Positions 51,999 to 60,745 of a stretch of 64,000 nucleotides of DNA are shown here, piece after piece. Numbering within the stretch: position 1 is the stretch's first letter; the number at the start of each line of letters is the position of its first letter. The notes beneath the pieces were generated by a model. The model searched no databases. It was not told the origin of the DNA and saw only the letters and a list, made by a program, of their open reading frames with translations. Source of the stretch: JBOFSQ01 sp051651625 (GTDB taxonomy: Bacteria; Planctomycetota; Planctomycetia; Pirellulales; Thermoguttaceae); contig JBOFSQ010000022.1 in the NCBI GenBank assembly GCA_051651625.1, positions 1 to 64,000 on the forward strand. The letters run 5' to 3'. The position numbers and the translations under genes are program-made.

Positions 51999-52994
51999 CT
52001 ACGCAAAGATCGAAAACCGCGATGCGAGCGTACTGTTCTGCAAATACGCAGCAGCAACACTGTTGGCAGCAACACTGTTGGCGGCTGAAGAAACCATCGA
52101 CGATTTTGCTGATGCTGGCGACGAAGACGATTCCGTCACACCAGCGATGTTCTGCTTCGCAGAGATTGGTGACGCCGCAAGCAAGTTGCTCGATGCTTCG
52201 GTCGTCTTCGCGGTTGCGTCTGTCTTCGTAGTTTCGGCGGTTTTCGTACCGTCTGGGGATTCGGGCGAGATGGCTTGTCCCAAACCGACACGAGATTTTC
52301 CTTCGAGTCCGGATGGTTTTTGGAGACGTGCGTTGGCCTCCATCTCGGATGCGGCAGCGGCGACTTTGTAGTCCTGCGACGACGGACTCGCAGGTGCCAG
52401 CGCAGCGGAACGAATCTGCTGGGCCTTTGAAATCGTAGCTTCGGGGTCGCCCTTGATCGGACTTGCGTCAATCGAAACTTCGCCGCCGACGGCATAACGC
52501 TGTCCGTCCGGTCCCGTTTCGTAACTGAAAGACGCACCGCCATTGGCGTACTGCCCAGCCGCCGCGAGATGCGCCTGCTCGTGCGCACGAACTTCGGTGT
52601 CGCGCGCTTTGAGTTTCGATACTTGGGCCTCTTGGTCGGCGGTCAACGTACCCGTCTTGCCCGACTGCCCGGATTTCACTGTTTCGGAAGACTTCATCGT
52701 CTCGGCGGATGCGTCTTCGGACTCGGTCTTCTCTGCTTGACTTCGTTTCTCGGCGACACGTCCGACGGCGGGAACTGCCTCGTCATCAACACGTTTTGCG
52801 AGACTTGCCGAGACCGACAAGTCGAGCGTGTCGGTGATCGGCTGCGACTTTTTGCTGGCGTTTGCAGTTGTGTTTGCAGCCGCGTTTGGCGTTGTTTCAG
52901 CAGTGTTTGCCGTACCGCGCACGGACGCCGCGCGCCCGACGGCGAACGCCGGAGCAGTGTACGACAACGAAATGGGAGGTAAAAGAATCGACAT
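51999..52994 (-). CDS. SprA-related putative metalloprotease-family protein
   Basis: The 331-residue protein contains the SprA-related core: KARDTEVRAHEQAHLAAAGQY, then GGASFSYETGPDGQRYAVGGE (about 130-172) and ASPIKGDPEATISKAQQIRSAALAPASPS. The HEQAH segment resembles a metalloprotease HExxH site. Flanks are Ala/Ser/Thr/Lys-rich and disordered. The family function is not settled. ATG 52994 removes an unconserved upstream extension. A near-perfect duplicate of AACACTGTTGGCAGC near 52055-52080 encodes two adjacent NSVAA units at the C-terminus. Confidence 0.8.
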   Translation of the reverse strand: MSILLPPISLSYTAPAFAVGRAASVRGTANTAETTPNAAANTTANASKKSQPITDTLDLSVSASLAKRVDDEAVPAVGRVAEKRSQAEKTESEDASAETMKSSETVKSGQSGKTGTLTADQEAQVSKLKARDTEVRAHEQAHLAAAGQYANGGASFSYETGPDGQRYAVGGEVSIDASPIKGDPEATISKAQQIRSAALAPASPSSQDYKVAAAASEMEANARLQKPSGLEGKSRVGLGQAISPESPDGTKTAETTKTDATAKTTEASSNLLAASPISAKQNIAGVTESSSSPASAKSSMVSSAANSVAANSVAAAYLQNSTLASRFSIFA

Positions 52995-53722
52995 ATACGC
53001 AAACCTGAAAGGTGACTCGGCCCCAACAGTGGCACAATCTACCTCAATTTTTCGGGTTGGCGAGAGAGGCCACCACATTTTTTGAGACAAACGTAGATGT
53101 CTGCTGGTCGGGGGGGCGGGGAAGACTGGTTATAACGGTTAGAATAGGTCAACTATGCTGGCGTTACTTTTTTTCACGCGAAGCCGCGAAATGCAAGTCC
53201 ATCGCGTCCATCAGACCGCTAAAAAGTTCTTCTTTTCACCACAGAGACACACGAAAATCCGCACGAAATACACAAAAAGCCTTTCGTGAGTTTTCGTGAA
53301 GATGTTCGTGACTTTCGTGGTTAAAGTTGAATTGCGATTACGCTAGAGTCCTAATCTTGAAACTTGCTGGCAGACCCTGCGTCTCCACCGCATCTTGCCG
53401 TGGGGACATTGACATACCTGCGTTGTTTGTGTCAAATAGCGGGGAATGCGAGGCGAGTACGCGGTGTGTTTTGCCCAGACGGGGTAATAAGAACACGAAG
53501 CGTAAGCGAGTGCCCAATGGTGAGCGTAAGCGAGTGCCAAATAGCAGCCGTGAACGTAACCTGTCACTCCGCCGGATTACTACCGTTGGCGTATTATGAT
53601 TCGGGCACTCGCTTACGCTTCGTGTTCTGATTCAGGGCACTCGCCTTCGCGCCGGATGACGAAACGTAGCCTGAACGGTTACACCGAAACTTTATCACAC
53701 TCACGCAATTCAACATCCTCAA
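52995..53722. repeat. Repeat-filled intergenic region
   Basis: The 728-bp gap before tyrS has no credible gene. It holds an ACAGAGACACACGAAAATCC / AGTTTTCGTGAAGATG-type block (53231-53325) with an AGACCGCTAAAAAGTT end at 53212. Two forward AAGCGTAAGCGAGTGCC copies follow at 53485-53514 and 53519-53538. A reverse copy lies at 53598-53634, and a CGGATGACGAAACGTAGCC unit at about 53654. Confidence 0.75.
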
Positions 53723-55003
53723 ATGAACAACATACACCAAAATCTTTCTTGGCGTGGACTTGTCCACCAGCAGACGGACGAAGCCATCGACAAATGGTTG
53801 CTCGAATGTCCGCGAACGCTCTACGCAGGGTTCGATCCGACCGCCGACTCGCTGCACGTTGGACACCTCGTGCCGCTGATGAACTTGCGGCGGTTCCAAC
53901 AAGCGGGGCACAGACCGATAGTTTTGGTCGGCGGTGCGACGGGGATGATCGGCGATCCAAGCGGCAAGAGCGAAGAACGCCAGTTACTCTCCGCAGACCA
54001 GATCGAACGAAACGTCGCCGGAATGAAGCGTCAAATGGAACGCTTCATCGACTTCGGTGCCGGTAGCCGCGATGCGATTCTCGTCAACAACTACGACTGG
54101 ATGGGCGAGTTTCGGTTTCTCGATTTTCTCCGCGATGTCGGCAAGTGTTTTCCGATAGGCGTGATGCTGGCGAAAGATTCGGTGAAGGGCCGACTCGCCC
54201 GCGATGGCGTCGGCTTGAGTTACACCGAGTTCAGTTATATGCTGCTGCAAGCATACGACTTCGTTCATCTATATCGTACTTACAACTGCGAACTGCAAAT
54301 CGGTGCGAGCGACCAGTGGGGAAACATCACCGCCGGAATCGACCTCGCGCGGCGACTCGCATCGGTGCAACTCTACGGAATGACGTGTCCGCTGCTAACG
54401 AAGTCAGACGGAACGAAGATGGGCAAGACCGAATCGGGCGCGCTCTGGCTCGATGCAACGCGGACATCGCCGTACCAGTTTTATCAGTATTGGATCAACG
54501 TCGATGACGCATCGGTCGAGATGCCGCTCAAGTTTTTCACGTCGCTCGGCGAACGTGAGACAAACGAACTTCTCACCGCGCACCGCGCCGACGGTTCAAG
54601 ACGACTCGCACAAAAACAGCTTGCAACCGATCTTACACGCCTCGTTCACAACGACGACGGACTTGCAGCAGCAGAACGCGCGACCGACATCTTCTTCGGC
54701 GGCAGCGTTACGGGACTCACCGACGCGCAGCTTTCGATGATCTTCGCCGACGTTCCGAGTTGTACGATGTCGCGTTCCGCGCTCGACGCCGGAATCACGC
54801 TCATTGACGCACTCGTTGCAGCGAAACTCGCGCCGTCGAAGAGCGAAGCGCGCCGCGCGATTCAGCAAGGCGGCGTTTACGTTAACAACATTGCCGCCAC
54901 TGAAATTGATCGAACGTTAACCGCAAACGATTTGGCCAGCGAAAGCAACATCGTCCTCCGCAGCGGTAAGAAACGTTATGCGGTCGTGAGAGTGGTTCGA
55001 TAA
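53723..55003 (+). CDS. tyrS: Tyrosyl-tRNA synthetase
   Basis: The 426-residue class I synthetase charges tRNA-Tyr. The HIGH-equivalent HVGH is near residue 45 after AGFDPTADSLH, the tyrosine pocket includes YMLLQAYDF and QIGASDQWGNI, and the KMSKS-equivalent KMGKTESG is near 232. A C-terminal S4 RNA-binding domain (APSKSEARRAIQQGGVYVNN) completes the usual TyrRS layout and length. No ribosome binding site is seen before the ATG. Confidence 0.97.
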   Translation: MNNIHQNLSWRGLVHQQTDEAIDKWLLECPRTLYAGFDPTADSLHVGHLVPLMNLRRFQQAGHRPIVLVGGATGMIGDPSGKSEERQLLSADQIERNVAGMKRQMERFIDFGAGSRDAILVNNYDWMGEFRFLDFLRDVGKCFPIGVMLAKDSVKGRLARDGVGLSYTEFSYMLLQAYDFVHLYRTYNCELQIGASDQWGNITAGIDLARRLASVQLYGMTCPLLTKSDGTKMGKTESGALWLDATRTSPYQFYQYWINVDDASVEMPLKFFTSLGERETNELLTAHRADGSRRLAQKQLATDLTRLVHNDDGLAAAERATDIFFGGSVTGLTDAQLSMIFADVPSCTMSRSALDAGITLIDALVAAKLAPSKSEARRAIQQGGVYVNNIAATEIDRTLTANDLASESNIVLRSGKKRYAVVRVVR

Positions 55004-55018
55004 GACGATCTACTCGAT

Positions 55019-55082
55019 AACAATAAGAAACAATAAGAAACAATAAGACCTATAGGACATATAGGTCCTATAGGTCTTATAA
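55019..55082. repeat. AACAATAAG triplet repeat and CCTATAGG palindrome
   Basis: Three direct AACAATAAG units run into AAGACCTATAGGACATAT and AGGTCCTATAGGTCTTAT, a strong hairpin about 40 bases beyond tyrS. It could terminate tyrS transcription. Confidence 0.7.
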
Positions 55083-55140
55083 AACTTCACACGCACACAC
55101 TCTCGCTCACGCACACACTATCAACCAAACCACACGTCCC

Positions 55141-56076
55141 ATGATCAAAACCGAAGAACTCACGAAACAATACGGCAAACTTTTCGCCGTCAAAGACTTG
55201 TCGCTCGACCTCGCCGATGGCGACCTCTTCGGCTTCATCGGGCCGAACGGTAGCGGCAAAACGACGACGATGAAAATGATCGCAACACTCCTGCAACCGA
55301 CTTACGGTGAGGCGTATGTCTGCGGACTTTCCGTCTTCACGGCGGCAAAAGAGATACGGCGTCTGATCGGTTTTATGCCCGACTTTTTCGGCGTCTACGA
55401 CGACATGAAGGTGATCGAATATCTTGAGTTCTTCGCGGCGGCGTACCGCATCGTCGGTGAACAACGCCGCAAAGTCTGCGACGAAATGCTCGACCTCGTT
55501 GATCTCGGTTACAAACGCGACGCACTCGTCACGAGTTTGTCGCGCGGGATGACGCAGCGACTCGGCCTCGCCCGCGTTTTGCTGCACGACCCGCAAGTCT
55601 TGCTCCTCGACGAACCCGCCAGCGGACTCGACCCCCGCGCACGAATCGAGATGCGCGAACTCCTGAAACGACTCGGCACCCGCGGCAAAACGATTATGGT
55701 TTCGAGTCACATTTTGCCGGAACTTGCTGACGTTTGCAACAAAGTCGGCATCATCGAACGCGGTGAACTTCTCGTCAACGCGAACGTCTCGGAAGTGATG
55801 CGGCGTGTCCGCGACCATCTTGTTCTCAACGTCGAAGTGACGGAGCGCACCGAAGACGCCGCGCGACTTCTCGAATCGCATCCGGCGGTGGCGTCGGTTA
55901 ACATTGTCGGTGGCAAACAAATTCGTCTCTCGCTCAAAAAAGACAAAGGGATCGACGACTACTGCGACTTGCCGACGCTGCTGGTCGAACACAAGTTCAA
56001 AATCCGTTCGTTCCGCGAAGACGAAGTCAACCTCGAAACCGCATTCATGGCACTCACGAAAGGGATTACGGCGTAG
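55141..56076 (+). CDS. ABC transporter ATP-binding protein
   Basis: The 311-residue ATPase has Walker A GPNGSGKTTT (near 33-42), an altered signature SLSRGMTQR (near 133-141, with R in place of the first G), Walker B VLLLDEPASGLDP and the switch His in VSSHILPEL. The domain layout is that of the CcmA/NatA subfamily of ABC-2 systems. The natural partner is the ABC-2 permease at 60746-62608, separated here by three metabolic genes. The exported substrate is unknown. Confidence 0.93.
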   Translation: MIKTEELTKQYGKLFAVKDLSLDLADGDLFGFIGPNGSGKTTTMKMIATLLQPTYGEAYVCGLSVFTAAKEIRRLIGFMPDFFGVYDDMKVIEYLEFFAAAYRIVGEQRRKVCDEMLDLVDLGYKRDALVTSLSRGMTQRLGLARVLLHDPQVLLLDEPASGLDPRARIEMRELLKRLGTRGKTIMVSSHILPELADVCNKVGIIERGELLVNANVSEVMRRVRDHLVLNVEVTERTEDAARLLESHPAVASVNIVGGKQIRLSLKKDKGIDDYCDLPTLLVEHKFKIRSFREDEVNLETAFMALTKGITA

Positions 56077-56095
56077 CCACGTGCCGTTCCCGCTG

Positions 56096-56152
56096 GTGGA
56101 CGTTGTGGACACCAGCGCGTTCATCCAGTCCACACGGTCCATCACGTCCACT
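56096..56152. repeat. TGGAC nonamer dyad
   Basis: GTGGACGTTGTGGACACC on the plus strand faces CATCCAGTCCACACGG and TCCATCACGTCCAC, giving nine-base-spaced TGGAC units on both strands just beyond the ABC ATPase stop. Confidence 0.75.
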
Positions 56153-56188
56153 AAACCCGCCTCGCCCCCAAATCTTTCACCACTCGTT

Positions 56189-57538
56189 ATGTCTCGCACC
56201 GATCTTGTTGAAAAAATTCATGCATCTCCGACGCGGCTTGTGTTTGCGTGTAGCGGCGGTGGAAGTCTTGCGGCTAGCGATTTGCTCACCGTCGCCGGCG
56301 CGACGCGGACGGTGCTGGAAGTCTCGCTCCCATACGCGCAGGCCGCGACAGCGCAATATATCGGATGCGTCCCCGAACACTATTGCCGCGACCACATCGC
56401 ACGGTCGCTGGCGATGATCGCCTTTCACCGCGGACAAGCACTCATCCGCGCCGGACACCGCATCGGCGAACACCCCGACATCGACGAACTGTTCGCCGCA
56501 AGCGGCGACACCCGCGACCTCGTTGGTTATACGCCGCTCATCGGCGTCGGCTGTTCGGCGTCGCTGGCAACAGACTCGCCGAAACGCGGAACACATCGCG
56601 TTCACATCGCCGCGCAAACTCTTCGCCGGACAATACTCTGTTCGCTCCAACTTCAAACCGGACGCCGAACACGATTCGAAGAAGAACGACTCGTCGCCGA
56701 TATGATTCTCAATCTCGTCGCGCAGGTGGGAGAGTTTCTCGCCGAAGACAAGTCGCTGTTGCCGTGCGTGCCGGTGAAAGATTCGCCGCTGTTCACGCAA
56801 GTTCGCAACGAGTCACACGACTGGATGATGCAGCCACTCACGCTCCCAATATCAGACGATGAAACGATGACGATCACACACATCGTCGCGTCGCCATCGC
56901 TGGTTGATCTGTTTTTCGGGCAGACCGTTGCGGTGCGGTTGCAGCACGGCAAACTCCGCGATTTCCTGTCCGCCGACGATGTTGTCGATGGCCGCGTTAC
57001 TCTCGGTTCCGAAAACGCAACGAACGCACGACGCGGACTGTTCCCCGGATCGTTTCGTCCGCTTCACGATGGTCACATCAAGATGGTTCGCATCGCGGAA
57101 CGGCGGTTAGACGTTGCACTCGAACTGACGATTCGTAACGTCGATAAGCCGCCGATTGACTATCACGACCTCCACGAACGCCTCGCACTCATTGCGGAAA
57201 AACTCCCCGACCATTCGGTTTGGCTGACGCAGCTCCCGACATTCAGAGAGAAGTCGCGTGCGTTTCCGCAGACGACGTTTGTTGTTGGTGCCGACACGCT
57301 CCACCGTTTCACGCAGCCGCGATTCTACGAACACACGCCGCACAAACTTCACGACACGCTACGAACGATGGCCACATACGACAGCGAGTTTCTTGTCTTC
57401 GCGCGTCGCGTTCGGGGACGAGTCGAATCGCTCGAAACGCTCGATGTCCCCGACATGCTACGCAGCATGGCGAAAGAGATTCCGGTCAAAGACTTCTGCC
57501 ACGACATTTCGTCAACAAGTTTGCGGGAGAAATTGTGA
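56189..57538 (+). CDS. Fusion of CinA-like domain and nucleotidyltransferase domain
   Basis: The 449-residue protein joins two modules. Residues of about 1-165 resemble the C-terminal deamidase domain of CinA (ACSGGGSLAASDLLTVAGATRTVLEVSLPYA and RAGHRIG), but the Ser-Gly nucleophile turn of the canonical GSS-x-x-F is replaced by GATRTV. Residues of about 280-449 are a nucleotidylyltransferase of the NMNAT/cytidylyltransferase superfamily, with GLFPGSFRPLHDGH as the T/HxGH site and SSTSLREKL at the end. This pairing suggests pyridine-nucleotide salvage or a related nucleotidyl transfer. ATG 56189 gives the shortest complete protein; the frame is open upstream through a repeat. The stop overlaps the queC start. 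Confidence 0.72.
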   Translation: MSRTDLVEKIHASPTRLVFACSGGGSLAASDLLTVAGATRTVLEVSLPYAQAATAQYIGCVPEHYCRDHIARSLAMIAFHRGQALIRAGHRIGEHPDIDELFAASGDTRDLVGYTPLIGVGCSASLATDSPKRGTHRVHIAAQTLRRTILCSLQLQTGRRTRFEEERLVADMILNLVAQVGEFLAEDKSLLPCVPVKDSPLFTQVRNESHDWMMQPLTLPISDDETMTITHIVASPSLVDLFFGQTVAVRLQHGKLRDFLSADDVVDGRVTLGSENATNARRGLFPGSFRPLHDGHIKMVRIAERRLDVALELTIRNVDKPPIDYHDLHERLALIAEKLPDHSVWLTQLPTFREKSRAFPQTTFVVGADTLHRFTQPRFYEHTPHKLHDTLRTMATYDSEFLVFARRVRGRVESLETLDVPDMLRSMAKEIPVKDFCHDISSTSLREKL

Positions 57539-58224
57539 TGCCATCAACCTCTTGCGTTGCAGTTGTTCTTCTCTCTGGCGGTCTCGATTCGGCGACGGCG
57601 GCGGCGTGGGCGAAGTCGGTCGGGTTCGACTTGATTGCGCTCACGATTGACTACGGTCAACGTCACCGGTGCGAACTCGATGCGGCAAAACGTGTCGCGG
57701 AATCGCTTGGCGTCGCGCGTCATATTGTTGTGCCGTTACCGCAGTTGCTCTTCGGCGACAGTGCGTTAACTTCGGAAGTGTGCGTACCGAAAGACGTTCC
57801 GCGCGATCAGATCGGTTCGTCGGTGCCAGCGACTTACGTTCCGGCACGCAACACGATATTTCTGTCGCTTGCACTCGCCGTCGCCGAGACGCACGGTGCG
57901 ACCGACATCGTTATCGGCGTAAACGCCGTCGATTACAGTGGCTACCCCGACTGCCGCGACGAATACTTGCGGGCGTTCGAGCGTCTGGCGTGTCTGGCGA
58001 CGAAGGCTGGTGACAAAGGTGCGGCGTACAAAGTTCATTCACCGCTTCAGACATTGACGAAAAGCGAGATCATCCGCGCGGGGATGGCGTGGGGCGTAGA
58101 CTACTCGCTGACGCACTCGTGTTACGACCCGGTCTGCGGCGTCGCGTGCGGACACTGCGAAGCGTGCATCCTCCGCCGCGCCGGATTCGACGAAGCCGGC
58201 ATTGCCGATCCGGCATCTCGTTAA
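57538..58224 (+). CDS. queC: 7-cyano-7-deazaguanine synthase
   Basis: The 228-residue enzyme converts 7-carboxy-7-deazaguanine to preQ0 in queuosine synthesis, using ATP and ammonia. It has the PP-loop LLSGGLDSAT (residues 11-20), DYGQRHRCEL, YVPARNTIFLSLALA, NAVDYSGYPDCR and the zinc site CGVACGHCEACILR near 200-213. The ATG overlaps the preceding stop (TGATG). No queD or queE is adjacent. Confidence 0.95.
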   Translation: MPSTSCVAVVLLSGGLDSATAAAWAKSVGFDLIALTIDYGQRHRCELDAAKRVAESLGVARHIVVPLPQLLFGDSALTSEVCVPKDVPRDQIGSSVPATYVPARNTIFLSLALAVAETHGATDIVIGVNAVDYSGYPDCRDEYLRAFERLACLATKAGDKGAAYKVHSPLQTLTKSEIIRAGMAWGVDYSLTHSCYDPVCGVACGHCEACILRRAGFDEAGIADPASR

Positions 58225-58333
58225 CGCGGCCTTCCCGTTTGCGTCGTTCGCGGTATACTTTCACTAACACTGTCACTCGTGCCGTATTCTGCGGCGCGTT
58301 TTCTGTCTCACCCTCACCTCAAGGAGAAATCTC

Positions 58334-60496
58334 GTGTCCGACATTCTTGCCCGTCTCAACCCAATTTTCAAGCCGCAATCTATTGCCCTCGTCGGGGCGT
58401 CAACACGCGAAGGAACCGTCGGTTACGACATGCTTCGCAATCTATTAGGCGGCGGTTACACCGGAAAAATCTATCCGGTCAACCCAAAGGCCGACAAAAT
58501 CCTCGACCTAGAAGTTTTCAAAACACTCTCCGACGTTCCGGGGAACGTCGATCTCGCAGTGCTTGTCGTGCGGCCCGATTTCGTGATGGGGATCATCGAC
58601 GAAGCCAAAAAAGTTGGCGTCAAAGGGATGATCATAATCTCGGCGGGGTTCAAAGAAGTCGGTCACGAAGGCGCGGAACTCGAAAAGAAAGTCGCCGCAA
58701 AACTCCGCGAAGTCGGTATCCCGATGATCGGCCCGAACTGTCTCGGCGTTCTCTGCCCCGACCCGAAAGTCAAGATGAACGCCACGTTCGCCGCCAAAAC
58801 CGCCGCACACGGACGACTCGGTTTCATCTCGCAATCGGGGGCTTTGTGTACATCCGTTCTCGACTTCGCCGAGGCACGACAAATCGGATTCAGCAAGTTC
58901 GTCAGCTTCGGTAACAAGGCCGACCTCAAAGAAACCGACCTACTCGAATACCTCGCCGAAGACCCCGACACCGACGCTATCGCAATGTATCTCGAAGACA
59001 TCAGCGACGCGAAGCGGTTCAAAGAAGTTGCGTCGCATATCTTTTGGGAAAAGAAAAAACCGATCATCTGTCTCAAGTCGGGCCGCAGTGCGGAAGGTGC
59101 GAAGGCGGTCAGCAGCCACACCGGTTCGCTCGCCGGCAGCGACGCCGTTTACGAAGCGTTGCTCTATCAGAGTGGCGTTCAGCGCGTCAACACCATCGGC
59201 GAACTTTTCGACCTTGCCGCGATCTATACGACGCAGCCATTGCCGAAAGGTAAGCGGATTGCGATCATCACCAACGCTGGCGGCCCCGGAATTATGGCGA
59301 CCGACGCCGCCATCGCTGCGGGGCTAGAACTTGCGAAGTTGTCAGACGCGACGAAAGAAGCACTCAAACCAAAACTCCCCGACACCGCCGCACTCGGAAA
59401 TCCGGTTGACGTAATCGGCGACGCACGCAGCGACCGTTACGCCGCCGCCGTCGAAGTCGTGATGAGTGATCCGAACGTCGATTTGGGAATGGTTCTCCTC
59501 ACGCCGCAATCAATGACCGACTGCGACGCCATCGGCGCGATCATTCCGCCAGTCGCAAAGAAGTTGGGCAAAACTCTTGTCGCGGCGTTTATGGGTGCGA
59601 AACAAGTTGCCGAAGGCGTTGACGCTTTGGTCAGTCACGGTGTTCCGAACTACTCGTTCCCCGAAGCTGGAATCAACGCACTCGCGGCGGCGTACAAACT
59701 CGCCGAACGCCAAAAGCAGACGGGACGCGAAGCCGTCACGTTCGCCGACTGCGACGTTGCCAAAGCGAAGAAAATCATCGCCGACTTCCTCGGCAGCGAC
59801 ACCGAACGTTATCTCACGCAGGCCGATTGTCGTTCGCTGTTTGAGTGTTACAAGTTGCCGCTCCTCAAGTCGGGGATTGCGAAGACCGACGCCGAAGCCG
59901 CCGACATCGTTAGCAAGATCGGTCAGAAAAAGGTTGTGATGAAGGTGATGTCAGCGGACGTTGTGCATAAGTTTGACTCTGGTGGTGTACTCTTAAACAT
60001 CGAAGGTGCGGACGGTGCGAAAGCGGGTTACAAAAAGATTTACGACAACATCGCCAAGAACGTCCCCGGCGCGAAGATCGACGGTATTCTCATCGAAGAG
60101 ATGGCGGGCGAAGGCGAAGAAGTTATCGTCGGTTGCAACCGCGACGGACTCGGCCCGCTGCTGATGTTCGGACTCGGCGGGACGCTCGTTGAGCTTCTAA
60201 AAGACGTTTCGTTCCGTCTCGCTCCGCTCTGTCGCAGCGACGCCGAAGAGATGGTCAAGCAAATTAAAGCTGGCAAACTTCTCGACGGTTATCGCGGCAA
60301 ACCGAAGCGCGACGTGAAATCGGTCGTCGATACGATTTTGCGAATTTCGCTTATGGTGAGTTCGCATCCAGAGATCGCGGAGATGGACATTAACCCGCTG
60401 ATTGTTCACGCCGACGGCAAAGGCAGCAGCGTCGCCGACAGCCGCGTGATGCTCCGCAAACCGGGAGCAACGCCAAAACCAAGCGCGGCGCACTAG
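58334..60496 (+). CDS. ADP-forming acyl-CoA synthetase (acetate-CoA ligase type), fused alpha-beta
   Basis: The 720-residue protein links acyl-CoA hydrolysis to ATP formation and is typical of fermenters. It has an N-terminal CoA-binding domain (PQSIALVGASTREGTVGYDML), a middle succinyl-CoA synthetase-like domain with the phosphorylated His in SSHTGSLAGSD (near 262), and a C-terminal ATP-grasp domain (KVMSADVVHKFDSGGVLLNI, EEVIVGCNRDGLGPLLMFGLGG). The alpha and beta parts are fused in one chain, as in bacterial Acd. GTG 58334 follows an excellent AAGGAG. A TATACT hexamer lies at 58254-58259, about 75 bases upstream. Confidence 0.93.
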   Translation: MSDILARLNPIFKPQSIALVGASTREGTVGYDMLRNLLGGGYTGKIYPVNPKADKILDLEVFKTLSDVPGNVDLAVLVVRPDFVMGIIDEAKKVGVKGMIIISAGFKEVGHEGAELEKKVAAKLREVGIPMIGPNCLGVLCPDPKVKMNATFAAKTAAHGRLGFISQSGALCTSVLDFAEARQIGFSKFVSFGNKADLKETDLLEYLAEDPDTDAIAMYLEDISDAKRFKEVASHIFWEKKKPIICLKSGRSAEGAKAVSSHTGSLAGSDAVYEALLYQSGVQRVNTIGELFDLAAIYTTQPLPKGKRIAIITNAGGPGIMATDAAIAAGLELAKLSDATKEALKPKLPDTAALGNPVDVIGDARSDRYAAAVEVVMSDPNVDLGMVLLTPQSMTDCDAIGAIIPPVAKKLGKTLVAAFMGAKQVAEGVDALVSHGVPNYSFPEAGINALAAAYKLAERQKQTGREAVTFADCDVAKAKKIIADFLGSDTERYLTQADCRSLFECYKLPLLKSGIAKTDAEAADIVSKIGQKKVVMKVMSADVVHKFDSGGVLLNIEGADGAKAGYKKIYDNIAKNVPGAKIDGILIEEMAGEGEEVIVGCNRDGLGPLLMFGLGGTLVELLKDVSFRLAPLCRSDAEEMVKQIKAGKLLDGYRGKPKRDVKSVVDTILRISLMVSSHPEIAEMDINPLIVHADGKGSSVADSRVMLRKPGATPKPSAAH

Positions 60497-60745
60497 AACT
60501 GGTTTTGCACCCGTTCACGGATTTTTCATCATCGGCGTGAATGCGTTTTGTATTTGCCCCAACGGGGCAAAATGCACGTCGCGTTCACGACAAATCGTAA
60601 AACAGTCCGTGAACGCTGTACCCCCGAAAAAACGCCCAGCGAATACATCGCGTGGTTTGACAGTATGAGTCTGCAATCGTTCGCGGCATTTTTGCGGCAC
60701 AACTTACAGTTCTTGTAACCGTTCACTACAACCACAACGTCTCCC
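60497..60745. other. Intergenic region with a GCCCCAACGGGGC hairpin
   Basis: A GCCCCAACGGGGC hairpin (60556-60568) of the 21472-21776 family sits between two CCGTTCACGG/CCGTGAACG motifs at about 60510 and 60608. No gene is recognised. Confidence 0.6.

Noticed and set aside
52995..53722. A tRNA or other structured RNA gene in the gap before tyrS
   Set aside because: No cloverleaf or T-loop pattern was found; the folding potential comes from the repeats.
55087..56199. A long open frame on the minus strand opposite the ABC ATPase
   Set aside because: It is antisense to a gene with intact Walker and signature motifs, has no recognisable domain, and follows from the codon bias of the sense gene.
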